A stretch of DNA of 64,000 nucleotides from Alkalinema sp. FACHB-956. GTDB lineage: Bacteria > Cyanobacteriota > Cyanobacteriia > Leptolyngbyales > Leptolyngbyaceae. The DNA lies in the NCBI RefSeq assembly GCF_014697025.1, contig NZ_JACJRC010000001.1, forward strand, positions 62,001 to 126,000. Reading direction: 5' to 3'. The translations under genes were made by a program, and so were the position numbers. Below the pieces are notes generated by a model. That model did not search any database. It was not told the DNA's origin and worked only from the letters and a program-made list of their open reading frames with translations. Of the stretch, positions 53,542 through 62,322 are shown piece by piece (positions within the stretch are counted from its first letter, which is position 1; each line of letters starts with the position of its first letter).

Positions 53542-54705
53542 ATGAAAAAATTAGCGATCGTACTCTCCCATCCTATTCAGTACTATGCTCCCTGGTTTCG
53601 CCATCTCCATGCCGATCCTGAACTTCAACTGAAAGTATTTTATCTTTGGAATTTTGGTGTTTCGCAAGTCATCGATCGGGGCTTTGGTCAAAAGATTCAA
53701 TGGGATATTCCACTCCTGGAAGGCTATGATTATGAATTCGTAGCCAATACGAGTTCCAATCCCGGCACCCACCACATTCGGGGCTTGCAAAATCCCACCC
53801 TGATTCCCCAAATTCGTGCCTACGAACCGGATACGGTTTTGTTGATGAATTATAACTATGCCAGCCTCTATCATTTCCTATGGCATTGGCAGGATTGCCC
53901 AATTCTCTTCCGAGGCGATTCCCACCGTCTTATCCCAGAACGGGGAATTAAAGCTTGGTTACGGCAACAGTGGATCACGCAAGTCTACCAACACTTCGAT
54001 CGTATTCTCTACGTCGGTAAAGCCAACTATCACTATTTCCGCACCCACGGTGTCGCAGCAGAAAAACTCTTCTTCTCACCCCATACAATCGAAAACGATC
54101 GCTTCATGGCCCAAGCGGATCTCGCCCACGACCAGGCTAGGCAGTGGAAGCAGGAACTTGGCATTCCGGCACACCATAAAGTAATTCTCTTCGCCGGGAA
54201 GTTCATTCCTAAAAAACGTCCGATCGATTTAGTTAACGCCTTTGCGCAAGCGAATCTACCGGATACCTCGTTATTACTAGTTGGGGCAGGTGCGTTGGAA
54301 TCGGATTTACGAACCCTGGCCGCCCAGCATTCCCAGATTTATTTCGCACCGTTCCAAAACCAAAGTTTCATGCCCCGCACCTACGCGATCGCGGATGTCT
54401 TTGTCCTGCCCAGCTACGGCAATTCAGAAACCTGGGGCCTCGCGGTGAACGAAGCCATGTGTTTAGGGAAACCGATCATTGTTAGCGATCATGTCGGCTG
54501 TGCGGAGGATTTGGTGCGCCCTGGTCACAACGGCTTAATTTTCCCTGCTGGAAATGTAGAAGCGCTAGCCCAGTGCCTCCAGCAAATGTTAGCCAGTCCA
54601 GCGACGCTAGCCATTTACGGGGAAGCCAGCCGCCAACTGATTCAGAACTATAGCTATGCCCAAGCCAGCCAAGGGCTGAAACAAGCCATGGGGATTGTGG
54701 GCTAA
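53542..54705 (+). CDS. Glycosyltransferase family 4 (GT-B)
   Basis: A 387-residue GT4 enzyme from the ATG at 53542 (MKKLAIVLSHPIQYYAPWFRHL). Acceptor domain: TVLLMNYNYASLYHFLWHWQDCPILFRGDSHRL (spanning ~98-131). Donor domain: KVILFAGKFIPKKRPIDLVNAF (~211), FMPRTYAIADVFVLPSYGNSETWGLAVNEAMCLGKPI (spanning ~276-312) with E-x7-E, and a final SYAQASQGLKQAM helix. The HPIQYYAPWF start is typical of a GT4 subset in cyanobacterial and proteobacterial polysaccharide loci. It closes the plus-strand arm; the next gene begins 74 bases later but belongs to a different class. Confidence 0.92.
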   Translation: MKKLAIVLSHPIQYYAPWFRHLHADPELQLKVFYLWNFGVSQVIDRGFGQKIQWDIPLLEGYDYEFVANTSSNPGTHHIRGLQNPTLIPQIRAYEPDTVLLMNYNYASLYHFLWHWQDCPILFRGDSHRLIPERGIKAWLRQQWITQVYQHFDRILYVGKANYHYFRTHGVAAEKLFFSPHTIENDRFMAQADLAHDQARQWKQELGIPAHHKVILFAGKFIPKKRPIDLVNAFAQANLPDTSLLLVGAGALESDLRTLAAQHSQIYFAPFQNQSFMPRTYAIADVFVLPSYGNSETWGLAVNEAMCLGKPIIVSDHVGCAEDLVRPGHNGLIFPAGNVEALAQCLQQMLASPATLAIYGEASRQLIQNYSYAQASQGLKQAMGIVG

Positions 54706-54779
54706 ATTCCCCAGAAAGCTACCCACCGTCGCCATAATCGAGTATCATCGGCACTGATTTAAAATCGCCAGTGGGTACC

Positions 54780-56063
54780 GTGGCACAGGTCATTCTCGAA
54801 AACATTTATAAAACTTACCCGAAGGGTCGGGGGGCCGGGGAACCGGGTAGTCAGCCCGTCTCCGTCCTGCGATCGATTAACCTCACCATTCGCGATGGGG
54901 AATTTATGGTGTTGGTGGGGCCATCGGGTTGCGGGAAGAGTACCTTGCTGCGCTTGATTGCGGGTCTAGAAGAAATTACCGGGGGCAACATTTACGTGGG
55001 CGATCGCCTCGTGAACCAACTTCCCCCCAAGGAACGGGACATTGCCATGGTGTTCCAGAGCTACGCCCTCTATCCCCACATGACCGTTTACGACAACCTG
55101 GCCTTTGGACTGCGGCGATCGACCGCCCCTGCTGAAACTACCTCCACCTCCCGGTTGCCCCAATGGTTGGAAACCCTCGCCGTGGAAACTAGCCGCAAAC
55201 TGCCGAAGGGATTGCGTTACGTCCCCGATCGGGAACAGCAGATCGATCGGCGGGTGCGGGACGTGGCACAGTCACTGCAAATCGAAGGCTTACTGAATCG
55301 CTTGCCCAAACAGCTTTCCGGCGGCCAAAAGCAGCGGGTTGCCCTGGGGCGGGCCATGGCACGGGATCCCCAGGTGTTTCTGATGGACGAACCCCTGTCT
55401 AACCTGGATGCTAAGCTGCGGGCCGAAACCCGATCGCAAATCGTCAAACTGCAACGGCAACTCGGCACCACAACGATTTACGTCACCCACGACCAGACCG
55501 AAGCCATGACCATGGGCGATCGGATTGCGGTCTTAAACGCAGGGCAGATCCAGCAAATCGCCACCCCGCTGGAACTCTACAATCGCCCCGTCAATCGCTT
55601 TGTCGCCGAATTCATTGGTTCGCCCCCGATGAATTTTATTCCCGTCCAAGTCAAAGCGCCGCTGCTAATCATCCATCCCGACTTTCGTATCACGCTACCG
55701 GAATCCTGGGCCAATGTCCTGAGTCGCTACGATGGCCAAACCCTCACCTTGGGCATTCGTCCGGAGCACCTCAGCTACAGCGTGCCTGCGCCGAAAAATT
55801 TACCCGTCACCGTAGAACTGGTGGAAGCCCTGGGCAGCGAGACTTATATCACCGCCAATCTAACGGGCATCACCGCCAATCTAGCGGGGCAATCCTTGGT
55901 CGCAGGGGCTGGCCACAGCAGCGAGCAGACTAGCAATCCCACGATCGCTGCTCGCATTGAGGCGGATAAACCCGTGGGGATCGGTGAAAAAATTTGGCTG
56001 GCCATTAATCCAGACAAGATTCATTTGTTTAATCCAGAAACCGGATTGGCGATCGACCCCTAA
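54780..56063 (+). CDS. Sugar ABC transporter ATPase, MalK/UgpC-like, with internal insertion
   Basis: A 427-residue CUT1-type ATPase: Walker A GPSGCGKST (~47), Q-loop MVFQSYALYPHM (~91), signature LSGGQKQRVALGRAMARDP (~178-196), Walker B VFLMDEPLSNLDAKL (~199), H-switch YVTHDQTEAMTMGDR and a C-terminal TOBE/regulatory domain. About 55 extra residues (TAPAETTSTS to RYVPDREQQ) sit between the Q-loop and the signature, in the helical subdomain. A 21-base duplication gives ITANLTG-ITANLAG near the C-terminus. The GTG at 54780 (MAQVILENIYKTYP) is preferred; another GTG lies three codons upstream. No permease or binding protein is nearby, as is usual for shared MsmK-type ATPases. Confidence 0.9.
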   Translation: MAQVILENIYKTYPKGRGAGEPGSQPVSVLRSINLTIRDGEFMVLVGPSGCGKSTLLRLIAGLEEITGGNIYVGDRLVNQLPPKERDIAMVFQSYALYPHMTVYDNLAFGLRRSTAPAETTSTSRLPQWLETLAVETSRKLPKGLRYVPDREQQIDRRVRDVAQSLQIEGLLNRLPKQLSGGQKQRVALGRAMARDPQVFLMDEPLSNLDAKLRAETRSQIVKLQRQLGTTTIYVTHDQTEAMTMGDRIAVLNAGQIQQIATPLELYNRPVNRFVAEFIGSPPMNFIPVQVKAPLLIIHPDFRITLPESWANVLSRYDGQTLTLGIRPEHLSYSVPAPKNLPVTVELVEALGSETYITANLTGITANLAGQSLVAGAGHSSEQTSNPTIAARIEADKPVGIGEKIWLAINPDKIHLFNPETGLAIDP

Positions 56064-56076
56064 TTCACTTCCAGTC

Positions 56077-56130
56077 AACCTAGTCAGTCCAGTTAACCTA
56101 GTCAGTCCAGTTAACCTAGTCACTTCCAGT
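56077..56130. repeat. 18-bp tandem repeat downstream of the MalK-like gene
   Basis: AACCTAGTCAGTCCAGTT at 56077-56094 and again at 56095-56112, followed by a partial, altered third copy. Confidence 0.88.
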
Positions 56131-56264
56131 CACCCTGGTTAGGAACTTGCTGCAACGGCTTCCGGGATAAAGTTCATCTCTGCTTTATCCAATCCAACTG
56201 GATCAAACATGAAAATTTTCTAAGGGGGATGGGAAATTCCACAGTCAGTCGCTAACTTAGAGAA

Positions 56265-57689
56265 ATGAGGTCATCTCCACCGCCCCCCCTACAGTCTTCC
56301 CCCCGCAGCGTTGTGATCAAAACCCAGACGCTGCGTCCGTTTATCTGGCTGGGCTTGCTGCTTCTGGCTGGACTGACTCGGCCTGTGCTGTTGTCCCAGG
56401 CCGTGCCCATGGTGCAGCTTTCAGCCCAGACTACCCAACCCCAAGCCCTCGCAGGTGCCCGATCTCAGCAACGCCAACAGCAGGAACGCCAAGTCCGTCC
56501 GGATAATTACGACCTGGCCCGTTATCCCGTTGACGATCGCAACGCCAAGCATTGGAAAAATCTGCTGTGGACAACGGCGATCGTTGAACCGAAGCAGCCC
56601 TTTGTGGCCCAAGCCATGGAGAGGATTTTGGCCATGACTCGCCAGCCCAACCTGTCCAATGCCCAGATGCGCACGATCGATATGGCGTTGCAGGTGGGGA
56701 CGCAACTCTATGCCGCCGATCCCCGCACCTACAGTAACCTCACCGGCCAATTGCGGGCCACGATCGAACAAAGTAAAGATCCCCAATGGGTGGCCATGGC
56801 GATCGCGGCTCTAGCCAATGGTAATCGAACGACTAAAACTAATCTGTCTACCCAAGAGATTCAACAACTGAGCCAACGGATTCAGCAACGCTTCCCCAAT
56901 TGGCAAACTCAACCCTATCTCTATACCACCCTGCAAGACATTGCAACAGCGTTCAATCCACCCGCAGCCCCACCCCTCAAGGATTTGCTCCAGTGGCAGG
57001 CCCAACCGGGGGAAATGCAAGCCTACGTGTTGTGCAATGTCGATCGCCATGCCTTGTGTCGCATGGTTCTGAAGGACGATCGGGGTCAGTGGGTGCGGGA
57101 AAAAGGCCAACTGTGGTCGGTGCCCTTGCTGTTGCGATCGGTGCATGGCCTCAGTTGGAATTTTGTGCGAGGCAATACCCCCCAAGGGCTGTATCGCATC
57201 GATAGCACCACGCCGCAACCCGATGATCTATTTTTTCGGGCCTATGGGCAGTTTTCCCTGGTCAATCTTTTTGTCCCCTTTGAAGCAGGAACCACTGCCA
57301 TGGCTGGCTTTAGCGGCTCTCCGGCTGACTACCAAGCGCTATTCCCCCCCAGTTGGCAGAACCATTGGGGTTTGCAGCAGAGCTACTGGGCTGGCAAGCT
57401 CGGTCGATCGCTGTTTCGCATTCACGGCACCGGAGACGCCCCCGACTTTTTCAGCGGCAAGCAGCGTAATCCAGCTAGCGCCAACTGGAATCCCACGATC
57501 GGCTGTCTCTCAGCCCTAGAACTCTACAGCGAGACGGGGAAACTGTTGCAAGCCGACATGCCCCAAATCCTCGAAAAACTCCAATCTGCCTCCAGTGACA
57601 GTTTACAAGGCTACCTCGTGGTGGTGGATCTGGCCCAAACACCAGGTACCGCGATCGAGCTGGAAGATATTGTGGCAGCAATCAATTAG
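56265..57689 (+). CDS. Exported protein with divergent L,D-transpeptidase-like C-terminal region
   Basis: A 474-residue protein with a basic N-terminus and one hydrophobic segment (FIWLGLLLLAGLTRPVLLSQA, ~26-46), so exported or anchored. A helical region (~75-240) is followed by a segment with LYRID (PQGLYRIDS, ~308) and FRIHGTGDAP (~386) then NPTIGCLSAL (~410). The His-Gly followed ~24 residues later by Gly-Cys, after a PxGLYxI strand, looks like a YkuD L,D-transpeptidase core in diverged form, where HG-x(n)-S-x-GC is expected. The catalytic cysteine would be that of IGCLS. Alternatively an unrelated cysteine/histidine protein. Fold call tentative. Confidence 0.55.
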   Translation: MRSSPPPPLQSSPRSVVIKTQTLRPFIWLGLLLLAGLTRPVLLSQAVPMVQLSAQTTQPQALAGARSQQRQQQERQVRPDNYDLARYPVDDRNAKHWKNLLWTTAIVEPKQPFVAQAMERILAMTRQPNLSNAQMRTIDMALQVGTQLYAADPRTYSNLTGQLRATIEQSKDPQWVAMAIAALANGNRTTKTNLSTQEIQQLSQRIQQRFPNWQTQPYLYTTLQDIATAFNPPAAPPLKDLLQWQAQPGEMQAYVLCNVDRHALCRMVLKDDRGQWVREKGQLWSVPLLLRSVHGLSWNFVRGNTPQGLYRIDSTTPQPDDLFFRAYGQFSLVNLFVPFEAGTTAMAGFSGSPADYQALFPPSWQNHWGLQQSYWAGKLGRSLFRIHGTGDAPDFFSGKQRNPASANWNPTIGCLSALELYSETGKLLQADMPQILEKLQSASSDSLQGYLVVVDLAQTPGTAIELEDIVAAIN

Positions 57690-57713
57690 ATCCCTCCCGA
57701 TCTCTTCACCCCT

Positions 57714-59183
57714 CTACCCTTCTGGATCAACGCTCGTTTCTTCCTCAGGTTCAATGCGGTGGACACGGACATAATCCAGACGCGGCCCTTCGGTGGACAT
57801 GACCGTTAATTCACAGTTGCCATACTGGAGCGTTTCGCCCTCCATGGGAATGCGTTGCCATTGGTAGAGCAAAAATCCACCCAGGGTACGGTAATCACCG
57901 GCAACGGGCAAGTCGATATTCAAGACATCGTTGACTTCTTCCAAAGCTAATTGCGCTTGCACAATAAACGTGTTGCTATCAATGCGTTGGATGGAAAGCA
58001 CCGTATCCATCTCAATTTCCGGGGTTTCGCCGATCAGTTGCGCCACCACGTTCTGAATCGTCACCAAACCCGCCGTACTGCCGAATTCATCCACCACAAT
58101 CACCAAGTGATGGCGCGATCGCTGCATGAGGGATAGTAATTCGTCTAGAGGCGTATATTCCGGTACATAGCGAGCCGGACGGATCCAAGGTTGAATGGAG
58201 CTATCCAGGGTGAGGGTTCCCTGGACTAACGGTTCCGCCAATTCCTTCAGGTGGATCACACCGCACACATCATCCACCGAGTCCCCAATCACGGGGTAAC
58301 GGGAATGGTGCGATCGGGCCACTTCATCCAACAAATCCCGCACCGTGGCTTCAACGAGAATACTAATCATACTGGTGCGCCGGATCATAATTTCCCCCGC
58401 ACTCACCTCCCCAAATTCAAAGGCATTGGCCAGCAATTCCCGTTCATCGGCTTCCAAGCCCATGGATTCACTGGGCGTGGCAATCATCAGTTGCAGTTCC
58501 TCGGAGGTGATTTGGTTGTAGCCTTCCTGGCCTGTATAACGGATCCCCACCAAGCGCAGCAGGAACTTGGTGGATTGGTTCAAGACCCAAATGAACGGAT
58601 TAAACACCTGGGCGATCGCGAGACTCAGGGGAGCCAGAAACCGGGAAATTTCCTCGGAATACAGCAGTGCCAGGGATTTGGGACACAATTCCCCCAGCAC
58701 AATTTGCAGATAGGCAATCAGGAGAAAGGCGAGGGGAATGGAAAACGATCGGGTTGCCACATCCAGCCAAGCCTCCGGGAGGGGTAACTGGGCCAACCCC
58801 TGCCGTACCAAGCCCGCCATGGTGCCTTCCCCAATCCAACCCAGCGCCAAACTCGATAGGGTAATTCCCATCTGGGTGGTGGAAAGGAGGCGATCGATGC
58901 TGCGCTGGAGTTCCTGCACCGTTCTGGCCTGCACATCCCCCGCATCCACGAGTTGGCTAATCCGGGAACGCCGGACGGAAACGATGGAAAACTCCGCTGT
59001 GACGAAAAAAGCATTAATGATGATGAGCAGCGCGATCGAGAGCAATTTCCAGGGAACTGTGGCAGGATCCACGCCGGTTTCAGAAGCCATGATCTCCGAT
59101 CGCTCATTGAGCATTAATAACTGGGAAGCCGCGAATTGGGAGATCTCAAACTGGGAGATCGCAAACAATGCCAGGGTCACCAT
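57714..59183 (-). CDS. CorC/HlyC-CNNM family membrane protein (DUF21, CBS pair)
   Basis: A 489-residue protein with a DUF21/CNNM transmembrane domain (three to four spans, ~45-225: IIINAFFVTAEFSIVSVRRSRI, SSLALGWIGEG, IVLGELCPKSLAL), two CBS domains (IMIRRTSMISILVEAT ~262; ARYVPEYTPLDELLSLM ~331, VIVVDEFGSTAGLVTIQNVV ~354-373) and a C-terminal CorC_HlyC domain (NTFIVQAQLALEEVND ~402, TLGGFLLYQW). Members transport or sense Mg2+/other divalent ions, or affect envelope functions. The N-terminus has an odd EISQF/AASQF repeat before the first span; ATGs at codons 24 and 32 are plausible real starts. Convergent with the L,D-transpeptidase-like gene. Confidence 0.88.
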   Translation of the reverse strand: MVTLALFAISQFEISQFAASQLLMLNERSEIMASETGVDPATVPWKLLSIALLIIINAFFVTAEFSIVSVRRSRISQLVDAGDVQARTVQELQRSIDRLLSTTQMGITLSSLALGWIGEGTMAGLVRQGLAQLPLPEAWLDVATRSFSIPLAFLLIAYLQIVLGELCPKSLALLYSEEISRFLAPLSLAIAQVFNPFIWVLNQSTKFLLRLVGIRYTGQEGYNQITSEELQLMIATPSESMGLEADERELLANAFEFGEVSAGEIMIRRTSMISILVEATVRDLLDEVARSHHSRYPVIGDSVDDVCGVIHLKELAEPLVQGTLTLDSSIQPWIRPARYVPEYTPLDELLSLMQRSRHHLVIVVDEFGSTAGLVTIQNVVAQLIGETPEIEMDTVLSIQRIDSNTFIVQAQLALEEVNDVLNIDLPVAGDYRTLGGFLLYQWQRIPMEGETLQYGNCELTVMSTEGPRLDYVRVHRIEPEEETSVDPEG

Positions 59184-59217
59184 AGCTTGACTTAGGGCAA
59201 TAAAGACCCCATCCCCC

Positions 59218-59877
59218 CTACTTGACCGGAATGCCTGAGACTTCTAACTGTACCTGCTGAGCAGGATAGTCAGAGAGTTGCAGGGACACCGTGTCTGCAT
59301 TGTCCAACAGGCTACTAGAAATTTTCAGGGTGCCCGTATACCGCTCACTTTTCGGCGCTAATTCCGCAGGCAATCCTGCCGTTTCTCCATTCAGAATTCG
59401 GCCCTGGTTATCCGTAATCGTCAAAAAGCTGTAGAGGAACTTAACCGGTTGGTTGGCATCGTTTTGGATCGCCACATCTAGGACAACGGTATCTTCCTGC
59501 CGCCGCATTCCAGTCACTTCCATCTTGATGCCTTTACTCTGGCCTTTGTAAGGAAACTTGGCCGAATTGATTGGTTTTTCGGGCTCCTCTTGCATCGGGC
59601 TAGGCTGGCTCTCGGCCTTGCTATTGCCCTTGCCGCCGTCCGTCCGTTCCTTCACTTCTTTGATAATGTCATCTTCCCGCAGCAAAGCCATCCCTTCCAC
59701 GGAACCATTGGGGGTGGGCCGATTGTTATTCTTACTGTTGGGCCGACTGTCGGGTTGGGTGATGCCCTTGAGTGCTTCGTACCCCAACGAAAACCCCAAA
59801 TTGGCACTGGCAAATCCTGCGCCAATCATCAGAAACAAGAGGAGGAAGGTGAAGGTTGCAGTAGAGTTGAGTTTCAT
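59218..59877 (-). CDS. Exported protein with Ig-like (DUF4352-type) C-terminal domain
   Basis: A 219-residue protein from the ATG at 59877 (MKLNSTATFTFLLLFLMIGAG); the frame extends 11 codons upstream. It has a signal anchor (~8-30), then a charged, disordered region rich in Lys/Glu/Ser/Pro (~45-105) and a beta-sandwich-like domain (~110-219): TVVLDVAIQNDANQPVKFLYSFLTITDNQGRIL, SERYTGTLKIS and TVSLQLSDYP. That pattern of a paired strand around NDANQPVKF resembles DUF4352/Ig-like lipoprotein domains. No lipobox. Function unknown. It lies 34 bases upstream of the CorC-like gene on the same strand and is probably co-transcribed. Confidence 0.65.
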   Translation of the reverse strand: MKLNSTATFTFLLLFLMIGAGFASANLGFSLGYEALKGITQPDSRPNSKNNNRPTPNGSVEGMALLREDDIIKEVKERTDGGKGNSKAESQPSPMQEEPEKPINSAKFPYKGQSKGIKMEVTGMRRQEDTVVLDVAIQNDANQPVKFLYSFLTITDNQGRILNGETAGLPAELAPKSERYTGTLKISSSLLDNADTVSLQLSDYPAQQVQLEVSGIPVK

Positions 59878-60130
59878 AGGGGTTTGTTCGCGGGCCAAGC
59901 ACGACTGCATTGTAAGGTCAGATAGTCAGTTATAGCCGATTTTTCAAGCTAAGATAAAATCGATTTAGCCAAACTTTTTAGCCAAACGTTGAGTTAACTG
60001 TTGAGTCAAAAATTTGGCTGCCATTTTGGGAAGTCTGCGCTAGGATAGTTCCCACGATGTTACGTCGTTACGTCCTAGGTTGGGATCGGACTGCGGCTCT
60101 GCCAAGGTTCCTTTCTAAATGGGCGGTTCT

Positions 60131-60203
60131 CCAGGGTTGGCCGAGCGGTATAGGCAGCGAACTCATAATTCGCCTTAGGCGGGTTCAACTCCTGCACCCT
60201 GGA
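60131..60203 (+). tRNA. tRNA-Ile(CAU), lysidine-type
   Basis: A 73-base tRNA: acceptor CCAGGGT with ACCCTGG, discriminator A; anticodon stem GCGAA/TTCGC around CTCATAA (anticodon CAT); T arm GCGGGTTCAACTCCTGC. The anticodon stem lacks the three G-C pairs of initiator tRNA. The CTCATAA loop, AAC/ATT flanks and T arm match chloroplast trnI-CAU, so the CAU is probably modified to lysidine-AU and reads AUA. Elongator tRNA-Met is the main alternative. Confidence 0.8.
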
Positions 60204-60220
60204 CTAGTTGATTATTGATT

Positions 60221-60273
60221 TGCGTTACTGAGTAGTTCTATGCGTTACTGAGTAGTTCTATGCGTTACTGACT
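60221..60273. repeat. 20-bp tandem repeat, 2.6 copies
   Basis: TGCGTTACTGAGTAGTTCTA at 60221-60240 and 60241-60260, then 13 bases of a third copy; just downstream of tRNA-Ile. Confidence 0.92.
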
Positions 60274-60325
60274 AGGTGATTAGGCACTAGAAGGGGCGAC
60301 TAGATTACAGTGGTTGCCCGGTCTC

Positions 60326-61036
60326 TTAGTGTCCTAGGTTCCGGCTTTTGAGGATAAACTCCGCGATCGCAAGGTCAACGGGGGTCGTAACTTTTAAATT
60401 GGTTTCCTCCCCGGCCACAATCTTGACGGGCAAGTTGCATCGTTCAAAGAGGGCGGCATCATCGGTTACTTCCCAACCCTGGGCGACGCCTTCATCGTGG
60501 CATTTGCGGAGCAGTGGTACGGAGAATCCTTGGGGGGTTTGGGCGGCCCAGAGGTTCGATCGATCGGGCGTATCCTGGATCAGCAATTCGCTATCGACAA
60601 CTTTAATCGTGTCCTTGACGGGAATCCCTGCGATCAGCCCATCACAGGTTTGCAGAGCCGCCGCACAGCGATCGAACAAATCCGGGGTGGCCAAACAGCG
60701 GGCACCATCGTGGATCAAGACGGTGGGGGCATCGGTGGGCAGGGCTTGCAGCCCGTTATAGACGGATTCCTGGCGGGTGGATCCTCCTTGGATCAACTGC
60801 ACAGGTTTGGTGAGGTTGAGATCGGTGAGGATGGTGGTGAAATCGTCGAAGTCGATCGGTTGGCCAATGATGCCGATCCACTCGATGGTTTGGGCGGCGG
60901 CGGCGGCTTGTAATGTCCAAGCCAGGATCGGTTGACCTAGTAAGGGGAGAAGCAGCTTATTGCGATCGCTGCCCATCCGTTTACCCGATCCAGCGGCTGG
61001 AATTAATAAATGCACGGCCACGCCTCCCCTGCCCAT
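60326..61036 (-). CDS. ispD: 2-C-methyl-D-erythritol 4-phosphate cytidylyltransferase
   Basis: A 236-residue IspD, third step of the MEP isoprenoid pathway (CTP + MEP to CDP-ME), cytoplasmic, feeding carotenoid, chlorophyll phytol and quinone synthesis. It has the nucleotide-binding [10 protein letters not shown] (~13), [15 protein letters not shown], a [13 protein letters not shown] motif (~85), [10 protein letters not shown] (~105), KDTIKVV (~145), [13 protein letters not shown] (~159) and the C-terminal TDDAALFER. The start is taken at 61036; a GTG six codons in ([11 protein letters not shown]) is an alternative that gives a family-typical start. tRNA-Ile lies 120 bases beyond its stop. 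Confidence 0.93.
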   Translation of the reverse strand: MGRGGVAVHLLIPAAGSGKRMGSDRNKLLLPLLGQPILAWTLQAAAAAQTIEWIGIIGQPIDFDDFTTILTDLNLTKPVQLIQGGSTRQESVYNGLQALPTDAPTVLIHDGARCLATPDLFDRCAAALQTCDGLIAGIPVKDTIKVVDSELLIQDTPDRSNLWAAQTPQGFSVPLLRKCHDEGVAQGWEVTDDAALFERCNLPVKIVAGEETNLKVTTPVDLAIAEFILKSRNLGH

Positions 61037-61276
61037 TCAATGAATGTTTTCGTCTCACAATCCTAGCGGAGAACGGTCGCAATGTCTTCGGCTCTTGGGG
61101 TTGCGTGGTTGGTTCCATCGATCCAGCCTGCGCCTAGGATTGCGCCTAGAGAATTACGCATAGAATGTAGATCAAGGCAAATCAATCCAGGCAAATCAAT
61201 CGAGATGCAATGCAAGATTTATTTGCAATAAACGATGGATTTCGCGGACTCTTCAAGAATCTTCAGGTAACTTTCC

Positions 61277-62161
61277 ATGGCTGAACTTTACACGGTAGGC
61301 CCAACCCTCGATACGTTCATTCAGTTGATTCAATCCTTTGAGCAAACCCAGCCAGGACGATCGACCTACGAAATTGCTAATCGCTTACGGGGGCGTACCA
61401 AGGCGGCTTACACAACCCGGAGTTGGACGATCGCGACGGGGTTTTCCCAACGATTAATTGATAATGCGTTGGATGGGACGGTTCCACTAGCCGGAGAAAT
61501 GACGGATTTTGGACATTTCATCGCTGCCCTAGCCGATCAAATCCAACAACCTGGGCTTCAGGTGGCTGACTTAACTGCTTGGACGGCGGATCATACCTCT
61601 TGGGCTGGCGATATTGGTTCTGCGATCGCAACCTATCGTAAACAATCGGCGCAGTTTGCATCGGTGCAAGCAATTCTCGATCGCTATGCTTCCGATAGTG
61701 ATCAAGCTGCCAATGTTGCAGCCTATGTGGTCGGCTTAGAACTCAATCGCAATCCCCAATTGAGCCTCTCCCAAGCAATTCAGCAGTATCAAAACCTGCC
61801 CTATCGTGATCATATTGCGCAATTTCTACGATCGCGCTTTGCAATTAATCTCGTTAATGACGCGATCGAAAATCCTGAAATACTAGAAGCAGAAATTCGT
61901 AAAGCTGTTTATACCTATCTACAACTTTCACCGGAATCGGGAATTTTGCAATGGGTAAAAGGCTTATTGAAAGGTAAACCCAAATTCCCTGAGCCCCAAA
62001 ATATGGATTGGGCTAGTGCAGATTTGCTGGCAGGTTCAGCCCATTTAATGCGGTATTTAGTGCAGAAAGGTAAGTTACAATCGCTAACGTTTCATCCCTA
62101 TCAATTTCCTAACCTACCTAACTTGGGGAAATTACCAGATACACTAACGATTACGGCGTAA
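61277..62161 (+). CDS. Unrecognised 294-aa protein
   Basis: A soluble, Gln/Leu/Ala-rich protein with no obvious signal peptide. N-terminus MAELYTVGPTLDTFIQLIQSF, then RSTYEIANRLRGRTKAAYTTRSWTIATGFS (spanning ~28-57), a helical middle (LTAWTADHTSWAGDIGSAIA ~110, AYVVGLELNRNPQLSLSQAI ~148) and a short helical C-terminal part ending in a Pro/Leu-rich tail. The first half, with TSWAGDIGSAI, is reminiscent of enzymes but I cannot place it. It is convergent with the DsbA-like gene and followed by a strong inverted repeat. Full-length, no frameshift seen. Function unknown. Confidence 0.6.
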   Translation: MAELYTVGPTLDTFIQLIQSFEQTQPGRSTYEIANRLRGRTKAAYTTRSWTIATGFSQRLIDNALDGTVPLAGEMTDFGHFIAALADQIQQPGLQVADLTAWTADHTSWAGDIGSAIATYRKQSAQFASVQAILDRYASDSDQAANVAAYVVGLELNRNPQLSLSQAIQQYQNLPYRDHIAQFLRSRFAINLVNDAIENPEILEAEIRKAVYTYLQLSPESGILQWVKGLLKGKPKFPEPQNMDWASADLLAGSAHLMRYLVQKGKLQSLTFHPYQFPNLPNLGKLPDTLTITA

Positions 62162-62183
62162 GCAATAATAAACAACCAACACA

Positions 62184-62227
62184 AAACCTGTACGATCCCC
62201 TTTTTGAGGGGCTAGTCGTACAGGTTT
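62184..62227. terminator. Strong inverted repeat between convergent genes
   Basis: AAACCTGTACGA (62184-62195) pairs perfectly with TCGTACAGGTTT (62216-62227), with an inner CCCC/GGGG stem around TTTTTGA. It lies 23 bases after the stop of the 294-aa gene and could act in either direction. No long T-run follows, so factor-independent efficiency is uncertain. Confidence 0.65.
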
Positions 62228-62234
62228 CGGTGCA

Positions 62235-62298
62235 ATTGATTGTGTAGGAAAATGATTGCGCAGGAAATTGATTGCGCAAGAAATTGATTGCGCAGAAA
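62235..62298. repeat. Four 16-bp tandem repeats
   Basis: Four variants of ATTGATTGCGCAGGAA in direct succession between the inverted repeat and the 3' end of the DsbA-like gene. Confidence 0.9.
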
Positions 62299-62322
62299 AA
62301 TGTGCAGACAATCGATCGTGCT

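Noticed and set aside
30577-54705. Idea that the fold-back repeats are CRISPR repeats
   Set aside because: Copies are kilobases apart, palindromic, without regular spacers or cas genes.
60131-60203. Initiator tRNA-Met for the CAT anticodon
   Set aside because: Initiator tRNAs have three G-C pairs in the anticodon stem; here the stem is GCGAA/TTCGC and the loop and T arm look like tRNA-Ile(CAU).
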